Assembly: GCF_024643205.1 (NCBI RefSeq)
Contig: NZ_JAMKQJ010000001.1
Location: 1-64,000, forward strand
DNA length: 64,000 bases
From: Parapedobacter tibetensis
GTDB taxonomy: Bacteria > Bacteroidota > Bacteroidia > Sphingobacteriales > Sphingobacteriaceae
Direction: 5' to 3'
The notes under the pieces were generated by a model. That model was not told the origin of the DNA, made no database searches, and was given only the letters and a program-made list of their open reading frames with translations. Of this stretch, positions 35,179 through 42,688 are shown in pieces. The stretch's first letter is position 1, and every line of letters starts with the position of its first letter. The translations under genes and the position numbers were made by a program.

Positions 35179-37329
35179 TTAGTTCGTTAATTTCAGCCCC
35201 TGAGGTATCAACGGTAAACTGCTTAGTTTTACTCCGGTTGCATCAGCAATGGCGTTGCGAATTGCCGGTGCAATCCCGACTATCGGTGTTTCGCCCGCTC
35301 CGGCCGATGGGATATCTTTCCTATCCAACAGCACAATATCCAATGGGGGGATATCAGCAAAGCGGGGTACCCGGTAGCTGGATAGCGAAGGATTTAAAAT
35401 GCGGCCATCCTTGAAATCGACTTCTTCAAACAGGGCACCCCCGAGCCCCTGCAGAACACAACCCATTACCTGGTTTTCCAAATGCAAGGGATTGACAATC
35501 GCCCCACAGTCAAAAGCGGCAACGATACGTAGCACGCTGAGCTGTTCAGAAGATCGGTTATAGGCAACTTCTACACAGGTAGCGATGTAGGAATTTTTCA
35601 CAAATCCACAAGCGATGCCATAACCATGGTCCGCTACTTTCTCTTTTTCCCAGCCAAACTTCCCCGCGGCGGCTTTCAGTACGCCCTTTAGCCGTTCATC
35701 TTTTAAGTTAGCCAGCCTGAAGTCAAGTGGGTTTTGTTTCAACTGCCTAGCCAAATCGTCCATCATGCTTTCTATCGCAAATATATTAGCCGTGGAAGCA
35801 AGGGCCCGGTAGGATCCTTGTTTTAGCGGTGTGCGGGAGGGGTGGAATTGGATGTGCTTGACGCTGGCTTCATAGGGCAAGTCGATTCCCGCACCCCCTG
35901 AATTATAATTGTGGAACTCCCAGGAGCTGATCAACCCATCATCATCCACGGCTGCCGCCATTTCGATCAGACCTGCAGGCCTGAAATAGGCCCATTTAAA
36001 TTCTTCTTCACGGGTCCATACGACTTTTACCGGCTTGCCTACTGCTTTGGCCAATCTTGCAGCTTCCAATGCTGCCTCGCCACTATGTTTGCCGCCATAG
36101 GCCGATCCGGTATCGGGCATAAATACGCGGATGCTACTCTTCGGTACGGAAAACGCCTCTGCGAGTTCCTCTTGGACGCCAAAAGGTCGCTGTGTTCCTG
36201 TCCATACGGTCAGCTGCCCATCCCCCCATGTTGCCACCGCTGCGCGAGGCTCCAACGGAACATGAGCAATATATTGGACTTCAACACGCTGCTCCAATCG
36301 GATAGTGGAGGCTTCAAAAGCTTTCCGAGCTTCTGCCTGCGCAGGATCCTCGTTATTATTTTGACGGGAATTTTCTTTAAGGTAGGTAAATATCTCTGCT
36401 TTTGCAGGCTGCGGGGCGGCATGCCATTGTGCGTCAATCTTTGCCAGCGCATTGGCGGCGGTTTGGGGATCCGGAGCGGTTACGCCGATGAAACCCTCTT
36501 CCTGCACAACCGTTACATTAGCAGAAACCTGTGCCTTCTCAATAGCTGCAGAAACCAACGAAGCGCCATAGGATGGTGCGCGCAGGATCTTTCCATACAC
36601 CATATCCGGCAACTCCATATCTGACACATATTGATGCTTACCAGAAACAAAATCTCTTCCGTTTGTTTTAGGTACCGACGTTCCGGCTATGGTCCATTGC
36701 TGAGGAGGGGTGAGTGCCGCTTGATCATTCACCGGAAGTAATATTTTCTTTCCTTTGGTAATTTCCCCATAATCCAATGCTTGGCCGGAGCCGCTATGGA
36801 TGAGTTGACCATCTTTCGCCTGAACCGATTCCTTCGGTATTTTCCATTGCGTAGCAGCCATCTCCACCAATGCTTCTTTTAAGGAAGCGGCGGCTTTACG
36901 TAATTTCGGGCCCATATAAGGCGTAGTGCGACTTCCATACGTGCCCTGGTCGTAAGGGCACAGCAGGGTGTCACCCATTGTCATCGTAATGCGGGGTAAC
37001 GGTACGGCAAGCTCTTCGGCGACCAGTTGCGCCAAGGAGGTACGAATATTTTGCCCAACCTCCACCTTCCCGGTGAACACGGATATCGATCCGTCTTCAA
37101 GGATATGGATCCAGGCAGCGATCGACTCCTCATCGGGAAGCGCCGATCCCATGGATTGGCCGAGTTCCTGCCAAGCATATACATAGGAATGGGTGAGGGC
37201 AATGGCCACACCTCCACCTAAAAGTTTGAAGAAGTTACGTCTGTTAATCGTATAACCGGAAGACTGGATTTCACTGGCATTTATTGCTTTGGGACGTTGT
37301 GTTTTGTCTGCTAAGCTTAATTTATCCAT
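35179..37329 (-). CDS. Molybdenum hydroxylase large subunit, exported (copy 1)
   Basis: The 716-residue protein is a second IorB-like subunit, clearly diverged from the one at 32367. It has a Tat-type signal inside an extended N-terminus (TINRRNFFKLLGGGVAIALT), cofactor-binding parts such as MPDTGSAYGGKHSGEAALEA and KQGSYRALASTANIFAIESM, and the catalytic Glu in SAGAGETPIVGIAPAIRNAI. Its partner 2Fe-2S gene is 19 bases upstream. With two such pairs in one operon, two related substrates or two steps of one pathway are plausible. Confidence 0.85.
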   Translation of the reverse strand: MDKLSLADKTQRPKAINASEIQSSGYTINRRNFFKLLGGGVAIALTHSYVYAWQELGQSMGSALPDEESIAAWIHILEDGSISVFTGKVEVGQNIRTSLAQLVAEELAVPLPRITMTMGDTLLCPYDQGTYGSRTTPYMGPKLRKAAASLKEALVEMAATQWKIPKESVQAKDGQLIHSGSGQALDYGEITKGKKILLPVNDQAALTPPQQWTIAGTSVPKTNGRDFVSGKHQYVSDMELPDMVYGKILRAPSYGASLVSAAIEKAQVSANVTVVQEEGFIGVTAPDPQTAANALAKIDAQWHAAPQPAKAEIFTYLKENSRQNNNEDPAQAEARKAFEASTIRLEQRVEVQYIAHVPLEPRAAVATWGDGQLTVWTGTQRPFGVQEELAEAFSVPKSSIRVFMPDTGSAYGGKHSGEAALEAARLAKAVGKPVKVVWTREEEFKWAYFRPAGLIEMAAAVDDDGLISSWEFHNYNSGGAGIDLPYEASVKHIQFHPSRTPLKQGSYRALASTANIFAIESMMDDLARQLKQNPLDFRLANLKDERLKGVLKAAAGKFGWEKEKVADHGYGIACGFVKNSYIATCVEVAYNRSSEQLSVLRIVAAFDCGAIVNPLHLENQVMGCVLQGLGGALFEEVDFKDGRILNPSLSSYRVPRFADIPPLDIVLLDRKDIPSAGAGETPIVGIAPAIRNAIADATGVKLSSLPLIPQGLKLTN

Positions 37330-37348
37330 AGCCTTCTTTTTTTTCCGG

Positions 37349-37789
37349 TTAAACTTTACTGATGGCTTTCATAATACGCGGGTAAACGCAACAGCGGCAA
37401 ACATTCCCCTGCATCGCATCTATGATTTCCTGACGGGTTGGTTTGGGATTTCTGGCCTTTAACGCAACGGCCGAAATGATCATGCCCGAAGAGCAATAGG
37501 CACACTGAAATGCATCTTCATCCAAGAAAGCCTGCTGCACCGGATGCAATTGCCCCTCCTTTTCCAATCCTTCGATGGTGATGATTTCCTTATTTTGAAC
37601 ACTGGCAACGGGTGTAATACAAGATGGCATGGCGTGGCCATCTATCAAGACCTTGCAGGAACCGCACATACCCTCACCACAACCGTATTTACTACCGGTT
37701 AATTTCAAATGCACCCTTAATGCATCAAGAAGGCTGGTATTATCCGGCACATTCAGAGAATATTCGCTGCCATTTACGTGAATCTTCAT
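37349..37789 (-). CDS. 2Fe-2S subunit of molybdenum hydroxylase (copy 1)
   Basis: The 146-residue protein is homologous to the subunit at 34556. Cluster motifs are GSKYGCGEGMCGSCKVLIDG with the fourth Cys in MPSCITPV, and CAYCSSGMIISAVAL with NVCRCCVYPRIMKAI. The second motif reads CRCC, with an extra Cys where Gly is usual (CRCG). It is the first gene of the operon, about 80-90 bases downstream of the predicted promoter. Confidence 0.9.
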   Translation of the reverse strand: MKIHVNGSEYSLNVPDNTSLLDALRVHLKLTGSKYGCGEGMCGSCKVLIDGHAMPSCITPVASVQNKEIITIEGLEKEGQLHPVQQAFLDEDAFQCAYCSSGMIISAVALKARNPKPTRQEIIDAMQGNVCRCCVYPRIMKAISKV

Positions 37790-37877
37790 ATCAATAAATC
37801 AGCGTTAGCAGATGATAAAGCTATTACAACTCAGGACGTCAACAGGATATACCCATCGATGATTTGGTATTTGAAAT

Positions 37878-37909
37878 CAAATTTAATGAAAATACAAGAA
37901 CTATGCAAA
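37878..37909 (-). promoter_or_regulatory. Promoter of the molybdenum hydroxylase operon
   Basis: On the - strand TTTG (37909-37906), 20 bases, then TAAATTTG (37885-37878) fits the Bacteroidota promoter pattern. It would drive the 2Fe-2S gene and everything down to the XdhC fusion. Confidence 0.6.
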
Positions 37910-37953
37910 CGGTGACTTTATTGTTACAGCAGAACGGTGTTATTGCCTGTTTA

Positions 37954-37973
37954 CCTCCGCCAATTGGCGGAGG
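37954..37973. repeat. 20-bp perfect palindrome before the transglycosylase gene
   Basis: CCTCCGCCAATTGGCGGAGG is self-complementary throughout. It lies between the divergent promoter of the molybdenum operon and the transglycosylase gene and has no T tract on either side. It may be a regulator site or a dispersed palindromic repeat. Confidence 0.7.
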
Positions 37974-38041
37974 CTTGAACGCAAATGGAAACTAGCACTT
38001 GTGAGAAAAGGGCAAGTTATCTAAGTTTGCACAGCAAAATA

Positions 38042-38776
38042 ATGGGCATCAAACGAACTCGTAAAAGAAAAATCAAACGGAAAAACCGCTTCATCCCCAC
38101 CATAAGGAACAAATACCTGCGGTGGATAATGCGTGCAGTGGTATATTTCCTAGCCATCACCATTGGCTGTGTAATCCTGCTGCGCTTTATAAACCCTCCC
38201 ATTACCTTTCTGATGATACAGCGCGGGGTTGAGCGCAAAAGCGAGGGCAAGGATTGGAAGATCACCAAAAAATGGGTAAAGTATAGTGAATTGTCGGATA
38301 ATCTGAAAAAAGCAGCAGTCTCCGGGGAAGATGCCCGTTTTATGGAGCATTGGGGGTTCGATCGCAAAGCCATTGCTGATGCTTATCAACGCAATAAGGA
38401 TGGCGGGAAGCTCCGTGGAGGAAGCACCATCAGCCAGCAAACCGCCAAGAATGTATTCCTCTGGCCAGGGCGTTCGTGGATAAGGAAGGGGTTTGAAACT
38501 TATTTCACGGCACTCATCGAGTTATTTTGGGGGAAGAAACGTATTTTGGACGTTTACCTCAACGTCATCGAAACCGGAGATGGGCTATACGGCGCTGAAG
38601 CCGCTACCCAACATTACTACGGTAAGTCGGCTCAAAGCCTGACCAAACGCCAAGCAGCATTACTGATAGCAGTACTACCTAACCCCCGCCGCTGGTCACC
38701 CGTAAAACCAACTGCATTTATCAACCGGAAAGCGAACCTCATTGTACGTTATATGGGATATAGTCAGGTACCTTGA
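38042..38776 (+). CDS. mtgA: Monofunctional biosynthetic peptidoglycan transglycosylase
   Basis: The open frame starts at 37985, but the ATG at 38042 is more likely: it leads into a basic cytosolic tail (MGIKRTRKRKIKRKNRF) and one membrane anchor (AVVYFLAITIGCVILLRFI). The GT51 domain follows: catalytic Glu in AAVSGEDARFMEHWGFD, then KLRGGSTISQQTAKNVFLW, the second conserved region KRILDVYLNVIETGDGLYGA, and ALLIAVLPNPRRWSPVKPT. At ~244 residues it is normal for MtgA and has no transpeptidase domain. It polymerises lipid II into glycan strands at the inner membrane. Confidence 0.92.
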   Translation: MGIKRTRKRKIKRKNRFIPTIRNKYLRWIMRAVVYFLAITIGCVILLRFINPPITFLMIQRGVERKSEGKDWKITKKWVKYSELSDNLKKAAVSGEDARFMEHWGFDRKAIADAYQRNKDGGKLRGGSTISQQTAKNVFLWPGRSWIRKGFETYFTALIELFWGKKRILDVYLNVIETGDGLYGAEAATQHYYGKSAQSLTKRQAALLIAVLPNPRRWSPVKPTAFINRKANLIVRYMGYSQVP

Positions 38777-38879
38777 AGTCGGGAAGTCCGGAAGTTGGAA
38801 TGCGGATCGTGTCCGGCCGCTGGCGGACGACGTAGATCATGCGGATTTACACTGATTATTAGTTTAGTCAATCCAAAAG

Positions 38880-38981
38880 AAGTCGGGAAGACCGAAAGTC
38901 GGAAAGTCAGGAAGAAAATCTTGGCGTACTTGGCTGGCGCGTAGGCGGCTTTGCGGGCTTTGCGTGAAAGAAGTCCGGAAG
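38880..38981. repeat. About 100-bp dispersed repeat, copy C
   Basis: The sequence from GAAGTCGGGAAGACCG to GTGAAAGAAGTCCGGAAG matches the reverse complement of copy D (40139-40243): a shared core runs GAAAATCTTNGCGTACTTGG through ACTTTGCGTGAAAG-like sequence with few changes. Shorter relatives of the GTCGGGAAGTCCGAAAG end occur at about 38777-38800 and 57460-57492. It lies downstream of mtgA and just beyond the stop of the 38996 gene. Confidence 0.75.
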
Positions 38982-38995
38982 CTGATAGCTGATGC

Positions 38996-39451
38996 CTACA
39001 AAAACACCTTCGCATGCCAACTATCCCGTAGTGGGATTTCCCAGTTGGTTTCCAGTTCGGGATAGGAGGTCACCAGGTTGTTGAATACAACGGTATCATC
39101 CGTTACCTCACCCGCGAGGATAAGTCGCTCAAACTCGTCGCGGGGAACGACTTTAATGTCATCTGCATGACGGTACGCAACCTGCATACGATCGAAAAGG
39201 TTGAGTCCAGTCGCCACTTCAATTTCCTTGAGGAGGTGTACGGACTTATCTATGGAACAACCTGTTGGAGGGGCTACTGCGTCATCAACCATCACGATGA
39301 TAAACCGATCGTGGCGGACCTCCGCCTTAGCAGCCAATGCCTTGCCATGTGCCTTCCATTGGGTCGTAAAACCACCCAATTTATCCAATATGCGAGCTTT
39401 TTCGCTTTCAGTTAATTGCCGATCTGCCTGATATATCCAAATGCGCTCCAT
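38996..39451 (-). CDS. Conserved Bacteroidota protein of unknown function
   Basis: The 151-residue soluble protein (MERIWIYQADRQLTESEKAR; KLGGFTTQWKAHGKALAAKA; RFIIVMVDDAVAPPTGCSID) belongs to a Bacteroidota family that, as I recall, is often labelled 'ABC transporter ATPase' in databases. I see no Walker A, Walker B or ABC signature, so that name is not supported. The conserved Cys in PPTGCSID and the aromatic ending WEIPLRDSWHAKVFL stand out. A -7 element lies only 7 bases upstream of its ATG, suggesting a leaderless message. It is downstream of the oxidase-assembly genes on the same strand. Confidence 0.75.
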   Translation of the reverse strand: MERIWIYQADRQLTESEKARILDKLGGFTTQWKAHGKALAAKAEVRHDRFIIVMVDDAVAPPTGCSIDKSVHLLKEIEVATGLNLFDRMQVAYRHADDIKVVPRDEFERLILAGEVTDDTVVFNNLVTSYPELETNWEIPLRDSWHAKVFL

Positions 39452-39458
39452 GATAGGA

Positions 39459-39466
39459 CAAAGATA
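39459..39466 (-). promoter_or_regulatory. -7 element before the conserved 151-residue gene
   Basis: On the - strand TATCTTTG ends 7 bases before the ATG at 39451. If it is used, transcription starts at or next to the start codon. Confidence 0.5.
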
Positions 39467-39479
39467 TGGAATTTTTAAT

Positions 39480-39551
39480 GGAACGCAGATAACACAGATT
39501 GGGCAGATAGACGCATCATCCGTTAGATCAGTGTCATCCGTGTGCTATCTG
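39480..39551. repeat. Degraded fragment related to the MITE-like element
   Basis: The stretch beginning GGAACGCAGATAACACAG and containing ATCAGTGTCATCCGTGT resembles the interior of copies A and B read on the opposite strand. The terminal inverted repeats are not recognisable. It lies between the DUF420 gene and the 151-residue gene. Confidence 0.5.
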
Positions 39552-39552
39552 T

Positions 39553-40095
39553 TCAACTCCCGTAATACGGCGATATCATCAGGTATACAACCACACCTGT
39601 TACCGCCACATATAGCCATAGTGGAAACGTGATTTTGGCCAGTTTACGGTGCTTGGCAAAATTCCCGGATAGTCCCCGCACATAGGTGATCAATACAAAC
39701 GGAATGATGATGATGGAGAGTAAAATATGCGTAATGAGGATAAAGAAATATACATAACGGATAAAACCCTCACCACCATATGACGTGGATTCAGATGTCA
39801 TGTGGTAGGCTACATACATTGCCAAGAACGCTATTGAGCAGCCAATACAAGTCTTTACCAATGCCTCATGCAATTTACGTTTTCCGTTTTTGATGGCTAC
39901 CACCGCCCCTACCAGTAGTATGGCGGTAATGCCATTGATTGCTGCATAAATGGGGGGAAGGAAGGTCAAAGGCTTCACATCATAACCCAGATCGCGCAAA
40001 TTAATCCCAAACAGGATGGCCACCACCACTGGAATCGTCACCGAAAGAATGACAATCCATATATTATATCTTTTCTCTATTGTGTTTTGCATCAT
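39553..40095 (-). CDS. DUF420 membrane protein of the oxidase cluster
   Basis: The open frame reaches 40161, but upstream codons lie in the dispersed repeat D; the ATG at 40095 or 40092 is more likely (MMQNTIEKRYNIWIVILSVT). The ~180-residue protein has about five membrane spans and the DUF420 pattern: ITAILLVGAVVAIKNGKRKL, HEALVKTCIGCSIAFLAMYV, HILLSIIIIPFVLITYVRGL. DUF420 genes regularly accompany cytochrome oxidase and SCO genes in Bacteroidota, as here, and are thought to be involved in oxidase assembly. The exact role is unknown. Confidence 0.85.
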   Translation of the reverse strand: MMQNTIEKRYNIWIVILSVTIPVVVAILFGINLRDLGYDVKPLTFLPPIYAAINGITAILLVGAVVAIKNGKRKLHEALVKTCIGCSIAFLAMYVAYHMTSESTSYGGEGFIRYVYFFILITHILLSIIIIPFVLITYVRGLSGNFAKHRKLAKITFPLWLYVAVTGVVVYLMISPYYGS

Positions 40096-40138
40096 TAACT
40101 TGATTTTGTTTCTTGTGTAATTTGCCGCCTCCATCCCG

Positions 40139-40243
40139 CCTGACTTTCGGACTCCTTTCACGCAAAGTCCGCGAAGACGCCTACGCCCCTGCCAAGTACG
40201 CTAAGATTTTCTTCCGGTCTTCCCGACTTTCGGACTTTCTGAC
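40139..40243. repeat. About 100-bp dispersed repeat, copy D (inverted relative to C)
   Basis: Its reverse complement matches copy C at 38880-38981. Together they form an inverted pair about 1.15 kb apart, flanking the DUF420 gene and the 151-residue gene. It sits between the stop of the SCO gene and the likely start of the DUF420 gene. Confidence 0.75.
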
Positions 40244-40245
40244 TA

Positions 40246-40956
40246 TCAATAAGGACTAGTTTCCCGGATTTCCTGTACCAGCAGTAATTTTACTTCATCA
40301 ATCAACCGATCTACTTCCTTCTTGTGGTTCACATCGTAATAGCCTCTGATACGCCGGTGGGAATCCACCAATATCAGTGAAGAGCTGTGGATAAAGCTCG
40401 CGTCATTCGTGGTATCCTGCACAGCATCGACTAAAAATCCGTTGCGCGCCACATCATATACATCACTCTTTCCGGCAGTCAAGAAATGCCATTTTTTATC
40501 TTGTGGCTGATATGTGGTTGCATATGACCTTAAAACCGCTGGGGTATCGTATGCCGTATCCACCGTAATGGTATAGAAATTGACCATCTTATTCTTCGCA
40601 AAGCGCGCTGCCACCCGATTCATCTCATCATTCATGTGTGCACAAAAGCTCTCGCATCGGCTATAAAAGAAATTGACCACCGCGATACTCGTATCAGCTG
40701 CCAATACCTCAATTTCCTTCCCTTCCTGGTTGACCAATGAAAACGGTGTGATGTGATGGAATAGGGTATCTGGCACCTTTTTACCCATCCGGTTGCTGAA
40801 TGTTCCGGTCAATACTTTCTCTCCATAAATCGGGAGGCTTTTGTACCGGTTTTCTCCCTTTTTCTCCAAGAGGTAATATAAAAATCCTGGCAAGATCAAT
40901 ACCACTGCCAGGATAAGTATTTTTTTCAAGCCATTAGTTTGCCTGATGGTATCCAT
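40246..40956 (-). CDS. SCO1/SenC-type copper chaperone
   Basis: The open frame begins at 40971, but the ATG at 40956 forms a TAATG overlap with the upstream gene and leads directly to the membrane anchor (ILILAVVLILPGFLYYLL). The thioredoxin-like domain carries the copper-binding C101-x3-C105 (FFYSRCESFCAHM) and the His in FIHSSSLILVD. It would deliver copper to the CuA site of the subunit II encoded in this cluster. It is anchored in the inner membrane with the domain outside. Confidence 0.88.
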   Translation of the reverse strand: MDTIRQTNGLKKILILAVVLILPGFLYYLLEKKGENRYKSLPIYGEKVLTGTFSNRMGKKVPDTLFHHITPFSLVNQEGKEIEVLAADTSIAVVNFFYSRCESFCAHMNDEMNRVAARFAKNKMVNFYTITVDTAYDTPAVLRSYATTYQPQDKKWHFLTAGKSDVYDVARNGFLVDAVQDTTNDASFIHSSSLILVDSHRRIRGYYDVNHKKEVDRLIDEVKLLLVQEIRETSPY

Positions 40957-41333
40957 TACGGGGTCGTCCAAAAAGGGAACGGGTTGTAATGGGTATTCAA
41001 GTATGTTCCCTCCATCAGCATCAATGCGATGAAATAAATGATAAACAGGAATACAACGGAAATGGACATAATCAGCCCAAACGTCTCAAACTTAAGGTGC
41101 ATAAAATAGGCTACGATGTAATAAGCCTTAAGCAGCGTGAGCATAATATAAGTAATGTTCACTGCCAGTCCTTTTTCCACGTATCCGCCATGTACCAGCA
41201 CCAATGCAATGAAAAATTCCAATGCTGTGAGGGCGAGCAGGTAAAAAAACACCCGCCATATCTTGCCTTTGGTCATGCCTTCGTGGTGCGCTGTTTCTTC
41301 GTGCCCAACTGTATGATCGTGATTAGAAGCCAT
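40956..41333 (-). CDS. Cytochrome c oxidase subunit IV
   Basis: The 125-residue membrane protein has three spans and the subunit IV pattern: IWRVFFYLLALTALEFFIAL, ITYIMLTLLKAYYIVAYFMH, LKFETFGLIMSISVVFLFII. It has a His-rich N-terminus (HDHTVGHEETAHHEG). It is a small structural subunit of the heme-copper oxidase encoded in this operon. Confidence 0.85.
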   Translation of the reverse strand: MASNHDHTVGHEETAHHEGMTKGKIWRVFFYLLALTALEFFIALVLVHGGYVEKGLAVNITYIMLTLLKAYYIVAYFMHLKFETFGLIMSISVVFLFIIYFIALMLMEGTYLNTHYNPFPFWTTP

Positions 41334-41359
41334 AGTCTATATTGCTATATTGAATATTA

Positions 41360-42088
41360 TTAAACCAAGTAAAAGAATGTAAATACAAATACCCACACCA
41401 AATCAACAAAGTGCCAATACAATCCTACCTTCTCCACCATCAGGTAGGTGCCCCTCCGTTCAAAGGTATTGGCCAACGTCATAAAAAGAATGATGATGTT
41501 GAGCAGTATTCCCACGGATACGTGGAAGCCGTGGAAGCCTGTGATGGTGAAAAACAAATTGGAAAATTGCAAAGCGGAAACTTCGGATATTCCGTGGGTA
41601 AAATAGGGTGCTAGCGTCACTTCAGGAGATACGCCATCCTGGTGAGGAATACTTCCCCACCAAAAACCTTGGTGGTGCAGGTGTGTCCATTCCATTGCTT
41701 GGCAACCGACAAACATCAATCCCCCAATAATGGTGGCGATCATCCAACCCACCACTTCCTTCTTCGAATTGCGGTGGCCTGCTTCCACAGCCAATACCAT
41801 CGTCACTGAACTCATAATGAGGATAAAGGTCATGATACCCACAAATACCAGCGGGAAACCGTGGTCTGCAATGAGGGGGATGGATTGGAATACCTTATCT
41901 GGATCGGGCCAGGCAAAGTGAGCAAAACGCTGCGTACCATAATAAATCAGGAAAGCGGAAAACGTAAAGGCATCCGAAGTAAGGAAAAACCACATCATGA
42001 TTTTGCCGTACTCCACATTGAAAGGCGACCTGCCTCCGTTCCACCGCCCGGTCTTTACCTTATCCAATTGCGTTACAGTTGTACTCAT
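41360..42088 (-). CDS. Cytochrome c oxidase subunit III, long form
   Basis: The 242-residue protein contains the subunit III pattern with several spans: GKIMMWFFLTSDAFTFSAFL, FTITGFHGFHVSVGILLNII and YWHFVDLVWVFVFTFFYLV at the very end. A loop of about 45 residues (WTHLHHQGFWWGSIPHQDG) lies before the last spans. It follows a second, shorter subunit III gene 9 bases upstream; such pairs are common in Bacteroidota oxidase operons, where both are probably structural. Confidence 0.88.
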   Translation of the reverse strand: MSTTVTQLDKVKTGRWNGGRSPFNVEYGKIMMWFFLTSDAFTFSAFLIYYGTQRFAHFAWPDPDKVFQSIPLIADHGFPLVFVGIMTFILIMSSVTMVLAVEAGHRNSKKEVVGWMIATIIGGLMFVGCQAMEWTHLHHQGFWWGSIPHQDGVSPEVTLAPYFTHGISEVSALQFSNLFFTITGFHGFHVSVGILLNIIILFMTLANTFERRGTYLMVEKVGLYWHFVDLVWVFVFTFFYLV

Positions 42089-42097
42089 TGTTCAGTG

Positions 42098-42688
42098 TTA
42101 TTGATTCAAAAGTAAAAAAACATAAATATAAATCCATAAAATGCCCAGGAAATGCCAAAACAATGCAGCCAAATCCATCCGGAAAACATTCCGTACTTGG
42201 TCAATGTTTCTTATGCGTCCTGCCAGAGCCCGCACCAATACAAGGATGCCGGCGATGATATGCGCAAGGTGCATGCCCGTGAATATATAAACAAAAGACT
42301 GGGAAGCATTGGGATTTACAAACACCACACCCCTGCCACTTAACACCCCCCAAGCATGCACCTGCATGGCAAAAAATCCTAATCCCAATACGATCGTTGC
42401 CATAAGCAACAACTTTTGTCGACCAAATGCCGTTTTCCTGGCAGCAACATATGCCAATTGCATGGTCAAGCTGCTCAATACAATCAATACCGTACTGTAA
42501 ATAAATGCTTCCGGCAGTAAGGTCTTAATTCCCTTATCCACACCTCCGGCCGTGTACACGATGAACCCGCTTGACAGCGCTGCAAACATCATGAACATAC
42601 CTATCATCCCCAACCAAAGGTTGAATTTCTTCGCCTTCTGCTCGGTCAGCTCCTCCTTATCCTGTGTATACCTGGCCATGGCTATCAT
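42098..42688 (-). CDS. Cytochrome c oxidase subunit III, short form
   Basis: The 196-residue protein (about five spans) has KKFNLWLGMIGMFMMFAALS, FTGMHLAHIIAGILVLVRAL and ALFWHFLGILWIYIYVFLLL at the end, the subunit III fold. It overlaps the heme O synthase gene by 4 bases (ATGA). It is distinct in sequence and size from the neighbouring longer subunit III. Confidence 0.88.
   Translation of the reverse strand: MIAMARYTQDKEELTEQKAKKFNLWLGMIGMFMMFAALSSGFIVYTAGGVDKGIKTLLPEAFIYSTVLIVLSSLTMQLAYVAARKTAFGRQKLLLMATIVLGLGFFAMQVHAWGVLSGRGVVFVNPNASQSFVYIFTGMHLAHIIAGILVLVRALAGRIRNIDQVRNVFRMDLAALFWHFLGILWIYIYVFLLLNQ

Noticed and set aside
35179..37329. Second large subunit as the cytosolic xanthine dehydrogenase XdhB
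   Set aside because: It has a Tat-type signal and an IorB-like layout, and no FAD subunit is encoded nearby.
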